Assembly (NCBI RefSeq): GCF_013409645.1
Contig: NZ_JACCBG010000001.1
Coordinates: forward strand, 682,001-746,000
Direction of reading: 5' to 3'
DNA length: 64,000 nt
Source of the DNA: Nocardioides panaciterrulae
GTDB taxonomy: Bacteria; Actinomycetota; Actinomycetes; Propionibacteriales; Nocardioidaceae
Made by a program: the position numbers and the translations under genes. Below are positions 37,391-45,612 of this stretch, piece by piece (the first letter of the stretch is position 1; each line of letters starts with the position of its first letter). Below the pieces are notes generated by a model, which made no database searches, was not told the origin of the DNA, and was given only the letters and a program-made list of their open reading frames with translations.

Positions 37391-38014
37391 GCCGAGTCGG
37401 CGCAGGTTGACGGGTGGGAGGTCGCCGAGCCGGCGCACGTTGACGGGGTGGCGGGCGCTGGTGACGCCGAGTCGGCGCAGGTTGACGCCGTACGGCGGGG
37501 GTTGGTGACGCCGAGTCGGCGCAGGTTGACGCCGGTGTGGCGGGGGTTGGTCTCGCCGAGGCGGCGCAGGTTGACGCCGTACGGCGGGGGTTGGTGACGC
37601 CGAGTCGCGCAGGTTGACGCCGGTGTGGCGGGGGTTGGTCTCGCCGAGTCGGCGCAGGTTGACGCCGTACGACCGGGGCCGGTGACGCCGAGTCGGCGCA
37701 GGTTGACGCCGTACGGCGGGGGCTGGTCTCGCCGAGTCGGCGCAGGTTGACGCCGTACGACGGGGGTTGGTGACGCCGAGTCGGCGCAGGTTGACGCCGT
37801 ACGGCGGGGGCTGGTCTCGCCGACTCGGCGCAGGTTGACGCCGTACGACGGGGGTCGGGTGTCAACGAGCGCCGACTCGGCGTGCCCTGGGGTGTCAACG
37901 AGCGCCGACTCGGCGTGCCCTGGGGTGTCGACGAGCGCCGACTCGGCGTGCGCTGGGGTGTCAACGTGCGCCGACTCGGCGTGCGCTGGGGTGTCAACGA
38001 GCGCCGACTCGGCG
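37391..38014. repeat. Family B repeat array 3: 11 units one way, 5 the other way
   Basis: This fills the 637-bp gap between two convergent genes. Eleven units read GCCGAGTCGGCGC then AGGTTGAC, the later ones at a 44-bp period with two alternating spacers (ending GGTGAC or GGTCTC), i.e. an 88-bp higher-order repeat. From 37861 five units read GTCAACGAG then CGCCGACTCGGCG at a 33-bp period. Each half points away from the stop codon it borders. Isolated variants: CGAGGCGG, CGAGTCGCGC, GTCGACGAG. Confidence 0.93.
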
Positions 38015-38024
38015 GGGGCGGGTG

Positions 38025-39236
38025 TCAGTCGGGCAACGTGGTGATCGCCTCGTCCGGCTTCTGGGCCAGGACGGTGTCGATGTAGTCGCGGGCGGTGTCG
38101 AGGATCGAGACCTCGTGGCCGGCGCGCTCGGAGAGGTACCACCGGTGCACGAGGATCTCGTGGAACACCTCGGCCGGCTCGAGCTTGCCGCGGGCCTCGC
38201 GGGGGATCATCGCGACGACCGGGTCGTAGACCTGGGTCAGCCACCGGTTCGCCACCAGCGACCGGTCCTCGCGCCCGAGGTCGAAGGTCGCGGTGAACGA
38301 CGCGATGTCGTTGAGCAGCCGTCGGGCCTGAGCGTCCTCGACGTTGAGCCCGGTCAGCCCCTGGAGCTCGCGGCGGTGGTGGCCGAGCTCCACGACCTTG
38401 GGCTGGATCCGCACCTGGTCGCCGTCGAAGTCCGTGATGATGTCCAGCTCGTCGACGTCGAACCCGAGGTCGTTGAGCCGCTCGATGCGGCGCTCGATCC
38501 GCCACACCTCGTCGGAGGAGAACTGCTCCTCGGCGGTCAGCTCGCACCACAGCGCCTGGTAGCGGTCGGCCAGCATCTCGATGATCTCGTGGGCCTGCAC
38601 CTCGTGGTCGAGGGAGTCGCTGGCCTGCAGGTCGAGCAGCTCGGCGAAGACGTTCTCGGTCGCCACCGTGACGTCGTACTCCCGCATCTGCTTGGACAGG
38701 CTCGGCTTGAGCTCGCCGGTCTCGGCGTCGACGAGGTACGCCGCGAAGCCGCCGGCGTCGCGCCGGAAGAGCACGTTGGACAGGGACACGTCGCCCCAGA
38801 AGAAGTCGGCCAGGTGCAGCCGCACCAGCAGCACCACCATCGCGTCGACCAGCGAGGGCAGGTTGTCGGCGGTGAGGCCGTGGCTGAACAGGCTGCGGTA
38901 CGGCAGCGAGAACTGCAGGTGCTGGGTCAGCAACGCCGCGGGCAGCTCCTCGCCGTGCTCGTCGACCCGGCCGGTCACCACGCCCTGGGGGACGACGGCC
39001 GGCAGGCCCAGCCGCTGCAGGTCGCGGAGCAGGCGGTACTCCCGGTAGGCGATCTCCTCCTGGGTCTCCTTGATCGCGTAGGTCCGGTCGCCGAGCCGGA
39101 CGATGCGCACCACGTGCCGGGACAGGCCGCGGGGGAGGGGGACGACGTGCTCGTCGGTCCACTCCTCGAGCGGGGTCGACCAGGGGAGGGTGATCATCGC
39201 CGGGTCGGGACGGGCCGTCACGATGCGCAGCGCCAT
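38025..39236 (-). CDS. DUF4032 protein with kinase-like fold
   Basis: A 403-aa protein. The N-terminal half looks like a lipopolysaccharide-kinase/Bud32-like fold: IKETQEEIAYREYRLL (Lys and Glu), LVRLHLADFFWGDVSLSNVLF as a catalytic-loop analogue and YLVDAETGE as the DFG-like Asp. The C-terminal DUF4032 part (about 240-390) includes VQIQPK-like and RGKLEPAEVFHEILVHRWYLSE segments. Common in Actinobacteria, role unknown. TAGCCT (39244-39249, minus strand) lies 7 bases before the ATG. Confidence 0.85.
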   Translation of the reverse strand: MALRIVTARPDPAMITLPWSTPLEEWTDEHVVPLPRGLSRHVVRIVRLGDRTYAIKETQEEIAYREYRLLRDLQRLGLPAVVPQGVVTGRVDEHGEELPAALLTQHLQFSLPYRSLFSHGLTADNLPSLVDAMVVLLVRLHLADFFWGDVSLSNVLFRRDAGGFAAYLVDAETGELKPSLSKQMREYDVTVATENVFAELLDLQASDSLDHEVQAHEIIEMLADRYQALWCELTAEEQFSSDEVWRIERRIERLNDLGFDVDELDIITDFDGDQVRIQPKVVELGHHRRELQGLTGLNVEDAQARRLLNDIASFTATFDLGREDRSLVANRWLTQVYDPVVAMIPREARGKLEPAEVFHEILVHRWYLSERAGHEVSILDTARDYIDTVLAQKPDEAITTLPD

Positions 39237-39246
39237 GGGCCTCAGG

Positions 39247-39720
39247 CTAGGGGGTACGGCGGCGTCCGGACACTCCGCGGCCCCCCGCGCTGGGCTCGAG
39301 GAAGACCGCGCCCGGTCCCCGGTCGGCCACCTCGTCGTGCGGGTTGTTCAGGGCGCAGGTGCGCAGGCTCAGGCAGCCGCAGCCGATGCAGCCGTCGAGC
39401 TTGTCGCGCAGCCGCTCCAGCCGCTCGATCTGCTCGTCGAGGCGCGGCCGCCAGTCGCGGCTCAGCCGCCTCCAGTCGGCCTTGGTGGGCGTGCGGTGCT
39501 CCGGCAGGGTCGCGAGCGCGTCGGCGACCTCCTCGAGCGTGAGGCCGACGCGCTGGGCGGCGCGGATGAACGCCAGCCGCCGCAGCGTGGGCTGTTCGAA
39601 CCGGCGTTGGTTGCCGGTGGTGCGCACGGAGTGGACGAGGCCGCGGGACTCGTAGAACCGGATCGCCGAGGTCGCGACCCCCGCGCGCTCGGAGAGCTGG
39701 CCGATCGTGAGCTGGTGCAC
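39247..39720 (-). CDS. soxR: Redox-sensitive transcriptional activator SoxR
   Basis: A 157-aa MerR-family regulator. The winged helix (about 4-72; SAIRFYESRGLVHSVRT) is followed by the dimer helix and the [2Fe-2S] motif C-x2-C-x-C-x5-C: Cys111, 114, 116 and 122 in CIGCGCLSLRTC. Oxidation of the cluster by redox-active compounds switches on target promoters by untwisting a 19-bp spacer. Exactly such a promoter lies in its divergent region and points at the transketolase pair. GTG start at 39720. Confidence 0.95.
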   Translation of the reverse strand: MHQLTIGQLSERAGVATSAIRFYESRGLVHSVRTTGNQRRFEQPTLRRLAFIRAAQRVGLTLEEVADALATLPEHRTPTKADWRRLSRDWRPRLDEQIERLERLRDKLDGCIGCGCLSLRTCALNNPHDEVADRGPGAVFLEPSAGGRGVSGRRRTP

Positions 39721-39734
39721 GTCGCCACCATGCC

Positions 39735-39765
39735 TTGACTTGAAGTGAACTTCAAGTCACAGGAT
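39735..39765 (+). promoter_or_regulatory. SoxR operator inside a 19-bp-spacer promoter
   Basis: TGACTTGAAGT (39736-39746) and ACTTCAAGTCA (39749-39759) are perfect 11-bp arms around GA. They fill the gap between -35 TTGACT (39735-39740) and -10 CAGGAT (39760-39765), a 19-bp spacer typical of MerR-family activation. The -10 lies 7 bases before the GTG of the transketolase gene at 39773, so the message would be leaderless. Confidence 0.8.
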
Positions 39766-39772
39766 CGGTTCC

Positions 39773-40438
39773 GTGAGCGAGATCAAGAGACTGATGAGCC
39801 TGATGACCGGGGACGAGAAGCACTCGGCCGCCGCGACCTCGACGCTGGACGTGATCCAGGTGCTCTACGAGCGGGTGCTCGACGTGAGCCCGCAGCGCGC
39901 GGGGGACGCCCACCGGGACCGGTTCCTGCTCTCGAAGGGGCACGGGCCGATGGCCTACTACGCGATCCTGTGCGCGCAGGGCTTCTTCCCCGAGGACTGG
40001 CTGACCGGCTGGGCGTCGTGGGACTCCCCGCTGGGCCGCCACCCCGACCGCAACCTGGTGCCCGGGGTCGAGATCGCGTCCGGCTCGCTCGGGCACGGCC
40101 TGCCGCTGGCGGTGGGGACGGCGCTCGGGCTGCGGGCCCAGGGCATCGGCTCCCGGGTCGTGGTGCTGGTCGGCGACGCGGAGCTGGACGAGGGCAGCAA
40201 CCACGAGGCGCTCGAGCTCGCGTCCGCGCTGGAGCTGGACGCGCTGACGGTGGTCGTGGTCGACAACCGGTCCTCGTCGTACGCCGTGCCGGGCCGGATC
40301 GAGCAGCGCTTCGCCGTCGAGGGCTGGCACGCCGTGACCGTCGACGGGCGGGACCACGACGTCCTGGAGAAGGCCCTGTCGCACCGTGAGGTCGGCCGCC
40401 CGAACGCGGTCGTCGCCGTCGTGGAGGAGAAGAAGTGA
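39773..40438 (+). CDS. Transketolase-like N-terminal (TPP-binding) subunit
   Basis: A 221-aa protein matching the first third of transketolase: DRFLLSKGHGPMAYYAILCAQGFFP, ASGSLGHGLPLAVGTALGLR and the thiamine diphosphate motif GDAELDEGSNHEA ... VVVVDN. The motif has GDA instead of GDG, and the first loop (GSGHPGG in the family) is EKHSAAATS, so it is a divergent member, shorter than usual (~270 aa). It needs the next gene as partner. It is probably activated by SoxR and may shift pentose carbon under redox stress. Confidence 0.85.
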   Translation: MSEIKRLMSLMTGDEKHSAAATSTLDVIQVLYERVLDVSPQRAGDAHRDRFLLSKGHGPMAYYAILCAQGFFPEDWLTGWASWDSPLGRHPDRNLVPGVEIASGSLGHGLPLAVGTALGLRAQGIGSRVVVLVGDAELDEGSNHEALELASALELDALTVVVVDNRSSSYAVPGRIEQRFAVEGWHAVTVDGRDHDVLEKALSHREVGRPNAVVAVVEEKK

Positions 40439-41346
40439 GCACCTCGAACCCCGGCTCGAACCGGGTCCAGTTCACCCGCACCGCCGCCGGCCTGGTCGAC
40501 GCCGACCTGTCGGTCGCCCTCGTGTACGCCGAGATCTCCGGCCAGTTCTTCGGCCCGGTGGAGGCGCGGCACCCCGACCGGGTGGTCAACGTCGGCATCC
40601 GGGAGCAGCTGCTGGTCAACGTGGGCGCGGGGATGGCCTTGACGGGCCTGCGCCCGATCGTGCACACGTTCGGCTCGTTCCTCGTCGAGCGGGCCTTCGA
40701 GCAGGTCAAGCTCGGCTTCGGACACCAGGGCGTCGGTGGCGTGCTGGTCGGCTCGGGCGGCTCGTTCGACGTCGCCGAGGGCGGTCGCACCCACCAGACG
40801 CCCGGCGACGTGGCGCTGCTCGACACGCTGCCCGGCGTCTCGATCCATGCGCCGTCGACGCCGCAGGAGGTCGACGCGGTGCTGCGGCGCACGGTCGCGG
40901 GCGCGGGGCTGCACTACGTGCGGGTCGTCGAGCAGGTCAACACCCGCTCCTTCCCCGAGGCGCGGGGCCGTCTGCACGTCGTACGCCGGGGGTCGGGGGC
41001 GACCGTGATCGCGCTCGGCCCGGTCCTCGACGCCGCGCTCGCGGCGACCGAGGGGCTGGACGTGACGGTGCTCTACTCGAGCACGGTCCGGCCGTTCGAC
41101 GGCCGCGGCCTGCGCGCGGTGCTCGGCACCCCGGAGGTCGTGCTGGTCGAGCCCTGGCTCGCCGGCACCTCCTCGCGCGTGGTCGCCGAGGCGCTGCACG
41201 ACGTCCCGCACCGGCTGCTCGCGCTGGGGGTGGGCCGGGAGGAGCTGCGCCGCTACGGGTCGCCCGAGGACCACGTCCGCGCCCACGGCCTCGACGCGGC
41301 CGGCCTGCGCCGTTCGCTCGACGGCTTCCTGGGGGCGGCGACCTGA
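40435..41346 (+). CDS. Transketolase-like C-terminal subunit
   Basis: A 303-aa protein with the Pyr and C-terminal domains of transketolase: VNVGIREQLLVNVGAGMALTGLRPIVHTFGSFLVERAFEQVK contains the Glu that activates TPP (IREQ). GGRTHQTPGDVALLDTLPGVSIHAPS and a late transketolase C domain (VTVLYSSTVRPFDGRGLR) follow. GTG overlaps the stop of the first subunit, so the two are made together. Split transketolases are frequent in actinobacteria and archaea. Confidence 0.87.
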   Translation: MSTSNPGSNRVQFTRTAAGLVDADLSVALVYAEISGQFFGPVEARHPDRVVNVGIREQLLVNVGAGMALTGLRPIVHTFGSFLVERAFEQVKLGFGHQGVGGVLVGSGGSFDVAEGGRTHQTPGDVALLDTLPGVSIHAPSTPQEVDAVLRRTVAGAGLHYVRVVEQVNTRSFPEARGRLHVVRRGSGATVIALGPVLDAALAATEGLDVTVLYSSTVRPFDGRGLRAVLGTPEVVLVEPWLAGTSSRVVAEALHDVPHRLLALGVGREELRRYGSPEDHVRAHGLDAAGLRRSLDGFLGAAT

Positions 41347-41465
41347 GGACCCGAGGCGGGACCGGAGGCGGGCGGGCCGGGGTGCGCCCCGGCGCACCCT
41401 GGCCCACGCGACCCGCCGAAGCGCCGACTAGCATGTGGCCTCGCCGTGGCCCGGGTCGCGGCGCC

Positions 41466-41538
41466 GCCGGTGTAGCTCAGTTGGTAGAGCGTTCGCCTTG
41501 TAAGCGAAATGTCGCGGGTTCGACTCCTGTCACCGGCT
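41466..41538 (+). tRNA. tRNA-Thr (anticodon UGU)
   Basis: A full cloverleaf of 73 nt: acceptor GCCGGTG/CACCGGC, D arm GCTC-AGTTGGTA-GAGC, anticodon arm TTCGC-CTTGTAA-GCGAA (anticodon TGT), T loop TTCGACT, discriminator T. CCA is not encoded. A -10-like TAGCAT lies at 41430-41435. Confidence 0.95.
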
Positions 41539-41558
41539 CCGCCGCTCGCCGAGGCTGC

Positions 41559-42497
41559 TCAGAGTGCCTCGGTGATCGTGAGCAGCACGCTGCAGCCGCC
41601 CGAGGACGAGCGACCGATCTGCAGGTCGTCGACCAGCTGGCGCGCGGCCCACATCCCCAGCGAGCGCGATCCCTCGGGCCGCCGGTAGCCGGTCATGGCG
41701 TCGAGGAGGCCGGGCCCGGAGTCCTCGACCAGGCAGGTCAGGCGCCCCACCTCCGCCCAGAGGGTCAGCCGCACCGGGGGCCGCCCGTGGACGAGGCCGT
41801 TCGTGGCGACCTCGTTGACCGCGACCCGGAGCCCCTCGATCGCCCCTCGCGACAGGGCGCTGTGCCGGACGGCACCGTCCTGGACCAGCTCCCGGGCGAC
41901 CGAGAGCTGCGAGAGGTCCAGGACGACGGTGGCGGCCGACGGCGGGGTGGTCGGCGCTTCGGGGCGCCCCGCGAGCGGGCTGGACAGGAACGTCGTCGGC
42001 TCGACGTAGCGCTGGTTGTGCCGGTCGGTGAGGTCGACGTTGACGGTGCGGTGCGTGGCCCGGGCGGCGGCGATCACCCACGGCGGACGGGTGCGGGTGT
42101 CGTAGGTGCACAGCGCGGCGAACGCGAAGGCGCCGAGGGCCTGGTCCACGGCCGACTCGTAGCGGTGCCAGGAGGCCTGCTCCGCGGCGTCCCGGCCGAG
42201 CGGGACGGTGCCGGTCACCCAGAGGGGGCGGGTCCCCGCCCGCTCGGCCAGCACGCGCTGGTAGTCGAACAGGGTGCGCGCGGGGGCGTCGTACAGATCC
42301 TCGTCCAGCGCGTACTCGAGCCCGGGGTGCGCGCCGATCACCCCGCGCACCAGCTCGACCCGGTCGCTGCTGCTGTGCACCAGCACCTCGGCGCCCGACG
42401 CCAGCCCCCGGGCGACGAAGGCCTCCGTCACCGAGACGAGCTCCTCGTCGGTGTCGTGGACCATCACGCTGTGCCTGTAGTCGGGGTGTGTCGTCAT
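41559..42497 (-). CDS. MEDS-domain protein with anti-sigma-type HATPase
   Basis: A 312-aa protein. Residues 5-180 form a MEDS (DcmR-type sensory) domain: HDTDEELVSVTEAFVARGLASGAEVLVHSS, then WHRYESAVDQAL and FAALCTYDTR. Residues 195-310 are an HATPase_c domain of the SpoIIAB/RsbW type: GLRVAVNEVATNGLVHG (N box) and VEDSGPGLLDA. Likely a sensor that binds or phosphorylates a sigma-factor regulator. ATG overlaps the stop of the MEDS-STAS gene upstream, so the two act together. Confidence 0.82.
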   Translation of the reverse strand: MTTHPDYRHSVMVHDTDEELVSVTEAFVARGLASGAEVLVHSSSDRVELVRGVIGAHPGLEYALDEDLYDAPARTLFDYQRVLAERAGTRPLWVTGTVPLGRDAAEQASWHRYESAVDQALGAFAFAALCTYDTRTRPPWVIAAARATHRTVNVDLTDRHNQRYVEPTTFLSSPLAGRPEAPTTPPSAATVVLDLSQLSVARELVQDGAVRHSALSRGAIEGLRVAVNEVATNGLVHGRPPVRLTLWAEVGRLTCLVEDSGPGLLDAMTGYRRPEGSRSLGMWAARQLVDDLQIGRSSSGGCSVLLTITEAL

Positions 42498-43324
42498 CGC
42501 GGCCGGCCTCCTAGCTGGATCCCGTCCTTCTGGTCGATGCCGAGCAGGTGGATGAGGTGCTCGACGTGGGGCCGCGGGGCCTGCAGCAGGACCTGGCCGC
42601 CGCGGTCGCGGTGAGCGCCGGTCCCCAGCATCAGTGCCCGGGCGCCAGGCAGGTCGAGGAAGTCCACCCAGCTCAGATCGAGCACGAAGGGATCCTGCCC
42701 GAGCCCCGTGGTCGCGGTGGCCAGCAGCGAGCGCAGGGTGTCCTGGCTGGCGATGTCGAGCTCGCCGGCCAGCGCCAGGCCACCCTCCACCGTCGCGGCC
42801 TGGAACAGCTGCTCCCGCAGCCCGGCGCGGTGCGACCGGCTCAGGGACCAGGCCGCCTCCCCGGACTCCGGGGTCCGGTACTGGCACATCGCCGACAGCG
42901 GACGGGACAGGCAGAGCCGGTCGGTCGCCTGCTCGAGCTGCTCGTGACGACGGCGTGGCATCACCTGCCAGGCCGCGGAGGCGTCCGCGGACCACCGGAC
43001 CGACGGGTAGCCCTCGGAGAGCGCCTCGTCGACGACGGTCTCCATGAAGCTCAGCTCGTACGACGTCCGCTCGGCCGGGACGACCTGGATCTGACCGCGG
43101 TCGAGCGCCTCGAGGGCGTGCGGGTCGCCCTCGAGCATCCCCCGCAGCGACCGGTCGGCGGGGGCGTCGCCGGGCTCGGTGTAGATGATCTTCGACCCCA
43201 GGTCGAGGCCGCGCCCCACCCACGCAGCGACACCGGCGCGTCGCTGCGCCTCCTGGTCGTAGAACAGCAGCAGGTGCCCGTCCCACCCAGGGCGCCAGCC
43301 GTGGGCCCTCACGGTCTCCAACAT
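42494..43324 (-). CDS. MEDS-domain protein with STAS (anti-sigma-antagonist-like) domain
   Basis: About 276 aa. Residues 10-170 form a MEDS domain (HLLLFYDQEAQRRAGVAAWV, QIQVVPAERTSY, CLSRPLSAMCQY). Residues 180-270 form a STAS domain: GGLALAGELDIASQDTLRSLL, FVLDLSWVDFLDLPGARALML. The usual phosphoserine site (DSSG) reads DLPG, so it cannot be switched by phosphorylation in the SpoIIAA way. Signal input is probably via the MEDS domain. Start may also be GTG 43333. Cotranscribed with the MEDS-HATPase gene. Confidence 0.8.
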   Translation of the reverse strand: MLETVRAHGWRPGWDGHLLLFYDQEAQRRAGVAAWVGRGLDLGSKIIYTEPGDAPADRSLRGMLEGDPHALEALDRGQIQVVPAERTSYELSFMETVVDEALSEGYPSVRWSADASAAWQVMPRRRHEQLEQATDRLCLSRPLSAMCQYRTPESGEAAWSLSRSHRAGLREQLFQAATVEGGLALAGELDIASQDTLRSLLATATTGLGQDPFVLDLSWVDFLDLPGARALMLGTGAHRDRGGQVLLQAPRPHVEHLIHLLGIDQKDGIQLGGRPR

Positions 43325-43440
43325 ACCCGCCACCCGCGGCCCGCACCCGGTCGGAGCGGTGCACCATCCACCGTCTGCGGGGCCGGATCGGTGGCAGGCT
43401 CACCGCCAGCCCCAGGGGTCACGCCGGCCGGACGGCCGGG

Positions 43441-44292
43441 TCAGCGCAGCCGGCGCACCTCGAAGTTCAGCGGCGGCACGGCCAGCGCGTCCTGCGCGGC
43501 GACCAGCTGGATCTCCCGGGTGCCGGCGGCGATCGTCCGCTCGAGCACGGCGAAGACGGAGGAGGCGGTGCTGGCCAGCGCCGCCTCGGGCGACCCGGAC
43601 GTGCGCAGGTGGGCGAGGTAGAGCGCGGCGGTGACGTCGCCGCAGCCGTTCGGCGTGATCGGGAGCAGCGGCGTGTTCACCGCCCAGGCGCCCTCGTCGG
43701 AGACCGCGACCAGGTCGAGGGTGCCCTCGGGGATGTCGGCGTGCAGCACGCTGGTGACCAGCACGTCGCGCGGCCCGCCCTCGCGTACGACGTCGACCGC
43801 GTCGAGCACCTCGGCCAGCGTGCTCGTGGTGCGCCCGGCGAGGAAGTCGAGCTCGAACTGGTTCGGCGTGATGATGTCGGCGCTCGGCACCACGGTGTCG
43901 CGCATGAACTCCGGGATCCCGGGGCGCACGAACATCCCGCGCCCGACGTCACCCATCACCGGGTCGCAGCAGTAGACCGCGTCGGGGTTCAGCTCCTTGA
44001 CCCGGGCGACCGCGTCGAGGATGACCGCGCCGACCGCCGGGTCGCCCTGGTAGCCCGACAGCACCGCGTCGGCCTCGCCGAGCACCCCGCGCTCCTCGAT
44101 GCCGGTGATCACGTCGCGCACGTCGTCGGGCGCCAGCAGCGGACCGCGCCACTCGCCGTACCCGGTGTGGTTGGAGAAGTGCACAGTGAGGACCGGCCAG
44201 ACCTCGTGGCCCAGGCGCTGCAACGGGAAGACGGCGGCGGAGTTGCCGACGTGGCCGTAGGCCACCGAGGACTGGATCGACAGGATCTTCAC
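43441..44292 (-). CDS. pdxY: Pyridoxal kinase
   Basis: A 283-aa ribokinase-fold enzyme that phosphorylates pyridoxal in vitamin B6 salvage. KILSIQSSVAYGHVGNSAAVFPLQRLG is the diagnostic start; NPDAVYCCDPVMGD, ITPNQFELDFLAG and the anion-hole/base segment TPNGCGDVTAALYLAHL (GTGD in relatives) are conserved. Family length matches. TAGGAT (44299-44304, minus strand) lies 6 bases before the GTG. Divergent from the aldo/keto reductase. Confidence 0.93.
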   Translation of the reverse strand: MKILSIQSSVAYGHVGNSAAVFPLQRLGHEVWPVLTVHFSNHTGYGEWRGPLLAPDDVRDVITGIEERGVLGEADAVLSGYQGDPAVGAVILDAVARVKELNPDAVYCCDPVMGDVGRGMFVRPGIPEFMRDTVVPSADIITPNQFELDFLAGRTTSTLAEVLDAVDVVREGGPRDVLVTSVLHADIPEGTLDLVAVSDEGAWAVNTPLLPITPNGCGDVTAALYLAHLRTSGSPEAALASTASSVFAVLERTIAAGTREIQLVAAQDALAVPPLNFEVRRLR

Positions 44293-44344
44293 CGGGGCAT
44301 CCTAGGGAAGGCTCGCTTGCTCCCGCTTGCGTAGGGTCGGGGGC

Positions 44345-45298
44345 ATGGAGATGAGCTATCGCCCGCTGGGCGACTCGGGACTGATGGTGAGCGCGGTCGG
44401 GATCGGCTGCAACGCGTTCAGCCGGCGCGTGGACCTCGCCGGCGTGCGAGACATCCTCACGGCCGCCCGCGACACCGGCGTCACGCTGCTCGACACCGCC
44501 GACGTGTACGGCGACCCCGCGGGCGGCTCGGAGGAGCTGCTCGGCGAGGCGCTGAAGGGGCAGCGCGAGGAGTTCGTGCTCGCCACGAAGTTCGGCATGG
44601 ACATGGGCGGCGCCAACGGCGCGGACCGCGGGGTGCGCGGCGCGCGTCGCTACGTACGCCGGGCCGTGGAGGCCTCGCTGCGCCGGCTGGGGACCGACCA
44701 CATCGACCTCTACCAGCTGCACGCCCCCGACCCGGTGACGCCGATCGAGGAGACCCTCTCGGTTCTCACCGACCTCGTGCGCGAGGGCAAGATCGGCTAC
44801 CTCGGCTGCTCGAACTTCGCCGGCTGGCAGGTCGCCGACGCCGACTGGACCGCGCGTTCCGCGGGGCTGGAGCGATTCGTCTCGGTGCAGAACCGCTACT
44901 CCCTGCTCGACCGCACCATCGAGGAGGAGGTGGTGCCGGCCTGTGAGACGTTCGGGCTCGGCGTGCTGCCCTACTTCCCGCTGGAGTACGGCCTGCTCAC
45001 CGGCAAGTACCGCCGCGGCGAGGGCGCGCCGTCCGGCTCCCGCGCGGCGCTCGACCCGAGCCGGGCGCAGTGGCTGGAGAGCGCGGACTGGGACCGCATC
45101 GAGGCGGTCGGCAAGTACGCCGAGGTCCGCGACCTCTCGATGCTCGACGTCGCGATCGCCGGGCTGGCCGCCCAGCCGGCGGTCGCCTCGGTCATCTCCG
45201 GCGCGACCTCGGGCGACCAGGTCCGTACCAATGCGGCCGCGATGCGCTGGGAGCCGACGGCCGAGGATCTGGTCGAGCTGGACGCGATCACCGGGTAG
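44345..45298 (+). CDS. Aldo/keto reductase
   Basis: A 317-aa NADPH-dependent reductase with a TIM barrel. The catalytic tetrad is visible: Asp and Tyr in LLDTADVYGDP, Lys in LATKFG and His in YQLHAPDP. CSNFAGWQV and the late VISGATSGDQVRTNAAA bind cofactor. The pattern is that of the YajO/KCNAB-like AKR group acting on aldehydes. TAGGGT (44332-44337) lies 7 bases before the ATG at 44345. Substrate unknown. Confidence 0.9.
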   Translation: MEMSYRPLGDSGLMVSAVGIGCNAFSRRVDLAGVRDILTAARDTGVTLLDTADVYGDPAGGSEELLGEALKGQREEFVLATKFGMDMGGANGADRGVRGARRYVRRAVEASLRRLGTDHIDLYQLHAPDPVTPIEETLSVLTDLVREGKIGYLGCSNFAGWQVADADWTARSAGLERFVSVQNRYSLLDRTIEEEVVPACETFGLGVLPYFPLEYGLLTGKYRRGEGAPSGSRAALDPSRAQWLESADWDRIEAVGKYAEVRDLSMLDVAIAGLAAQPAVASVISGATSGDQVRTNAAAMRWEPTAEDLVELDAITG

Positions 45299-45363
45299 CC
45301 GGCGGGGTTCCGGGGTCGCCTTCCTGCGTGCGGCGGGTCCGTCTTCGGGGGACACTGTCGAGC

Positions 45364-45564
45364 GTGGTCGTTCTCCTCGTCGCATCCGCGGCGCTCGTCG
45401 TGGCCGCCCTCGGCGTGCTCACGGGAGCGGGTGCGCGGCGTCGCGGGAACGGCTGGGCGCTCGCGGGGGCGAGCGGTCTGCTGTTCCCGGTGACGTGGGT
45501 GCTCTGGTACGTCCGCGACCGGCGCGCAGAGCGCCTGCGGTCTCGCCCGGTCCGGCTGAGCTGA
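45364..45564 (+). CDS. Small two-helix membrane protein
   Basis: A 66-aa protein starting at GTG 45364: VVLLVASAALVVAALGVL as first helix, a short basic loop (TGAGARRRGNG), a second helix WALAGASGLLFPVTWVLWYV and a basic RDRRAERLRSR end. No family recognised. The stop is just before the region converging with the dioxygenase gene. Coding status rests on the clean amphipathic plan and codon use. Confidence 0.55.
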   Translation: MVVLLVASAALVVAALGVLTGAGARRRGNGWALAGASGLLFPVTWVLWYVRDRRAERLRSRPVRLS

Positions 45565-45612
45565 CCCGCGCCACCGCCGTCCTCGGCGCCGCCGTGCTGT
45601 CCGGACCGCTGC

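Noticed and set aside
37391..37860. CRISPR-like array (21-bp repeat, ~23-bp spacers)
   Set aside because: The spacers are themselves only two or three alternating sequences, the unit is nearly palindromic and recurs elsewhere between genes, and no cas gene is nearby.
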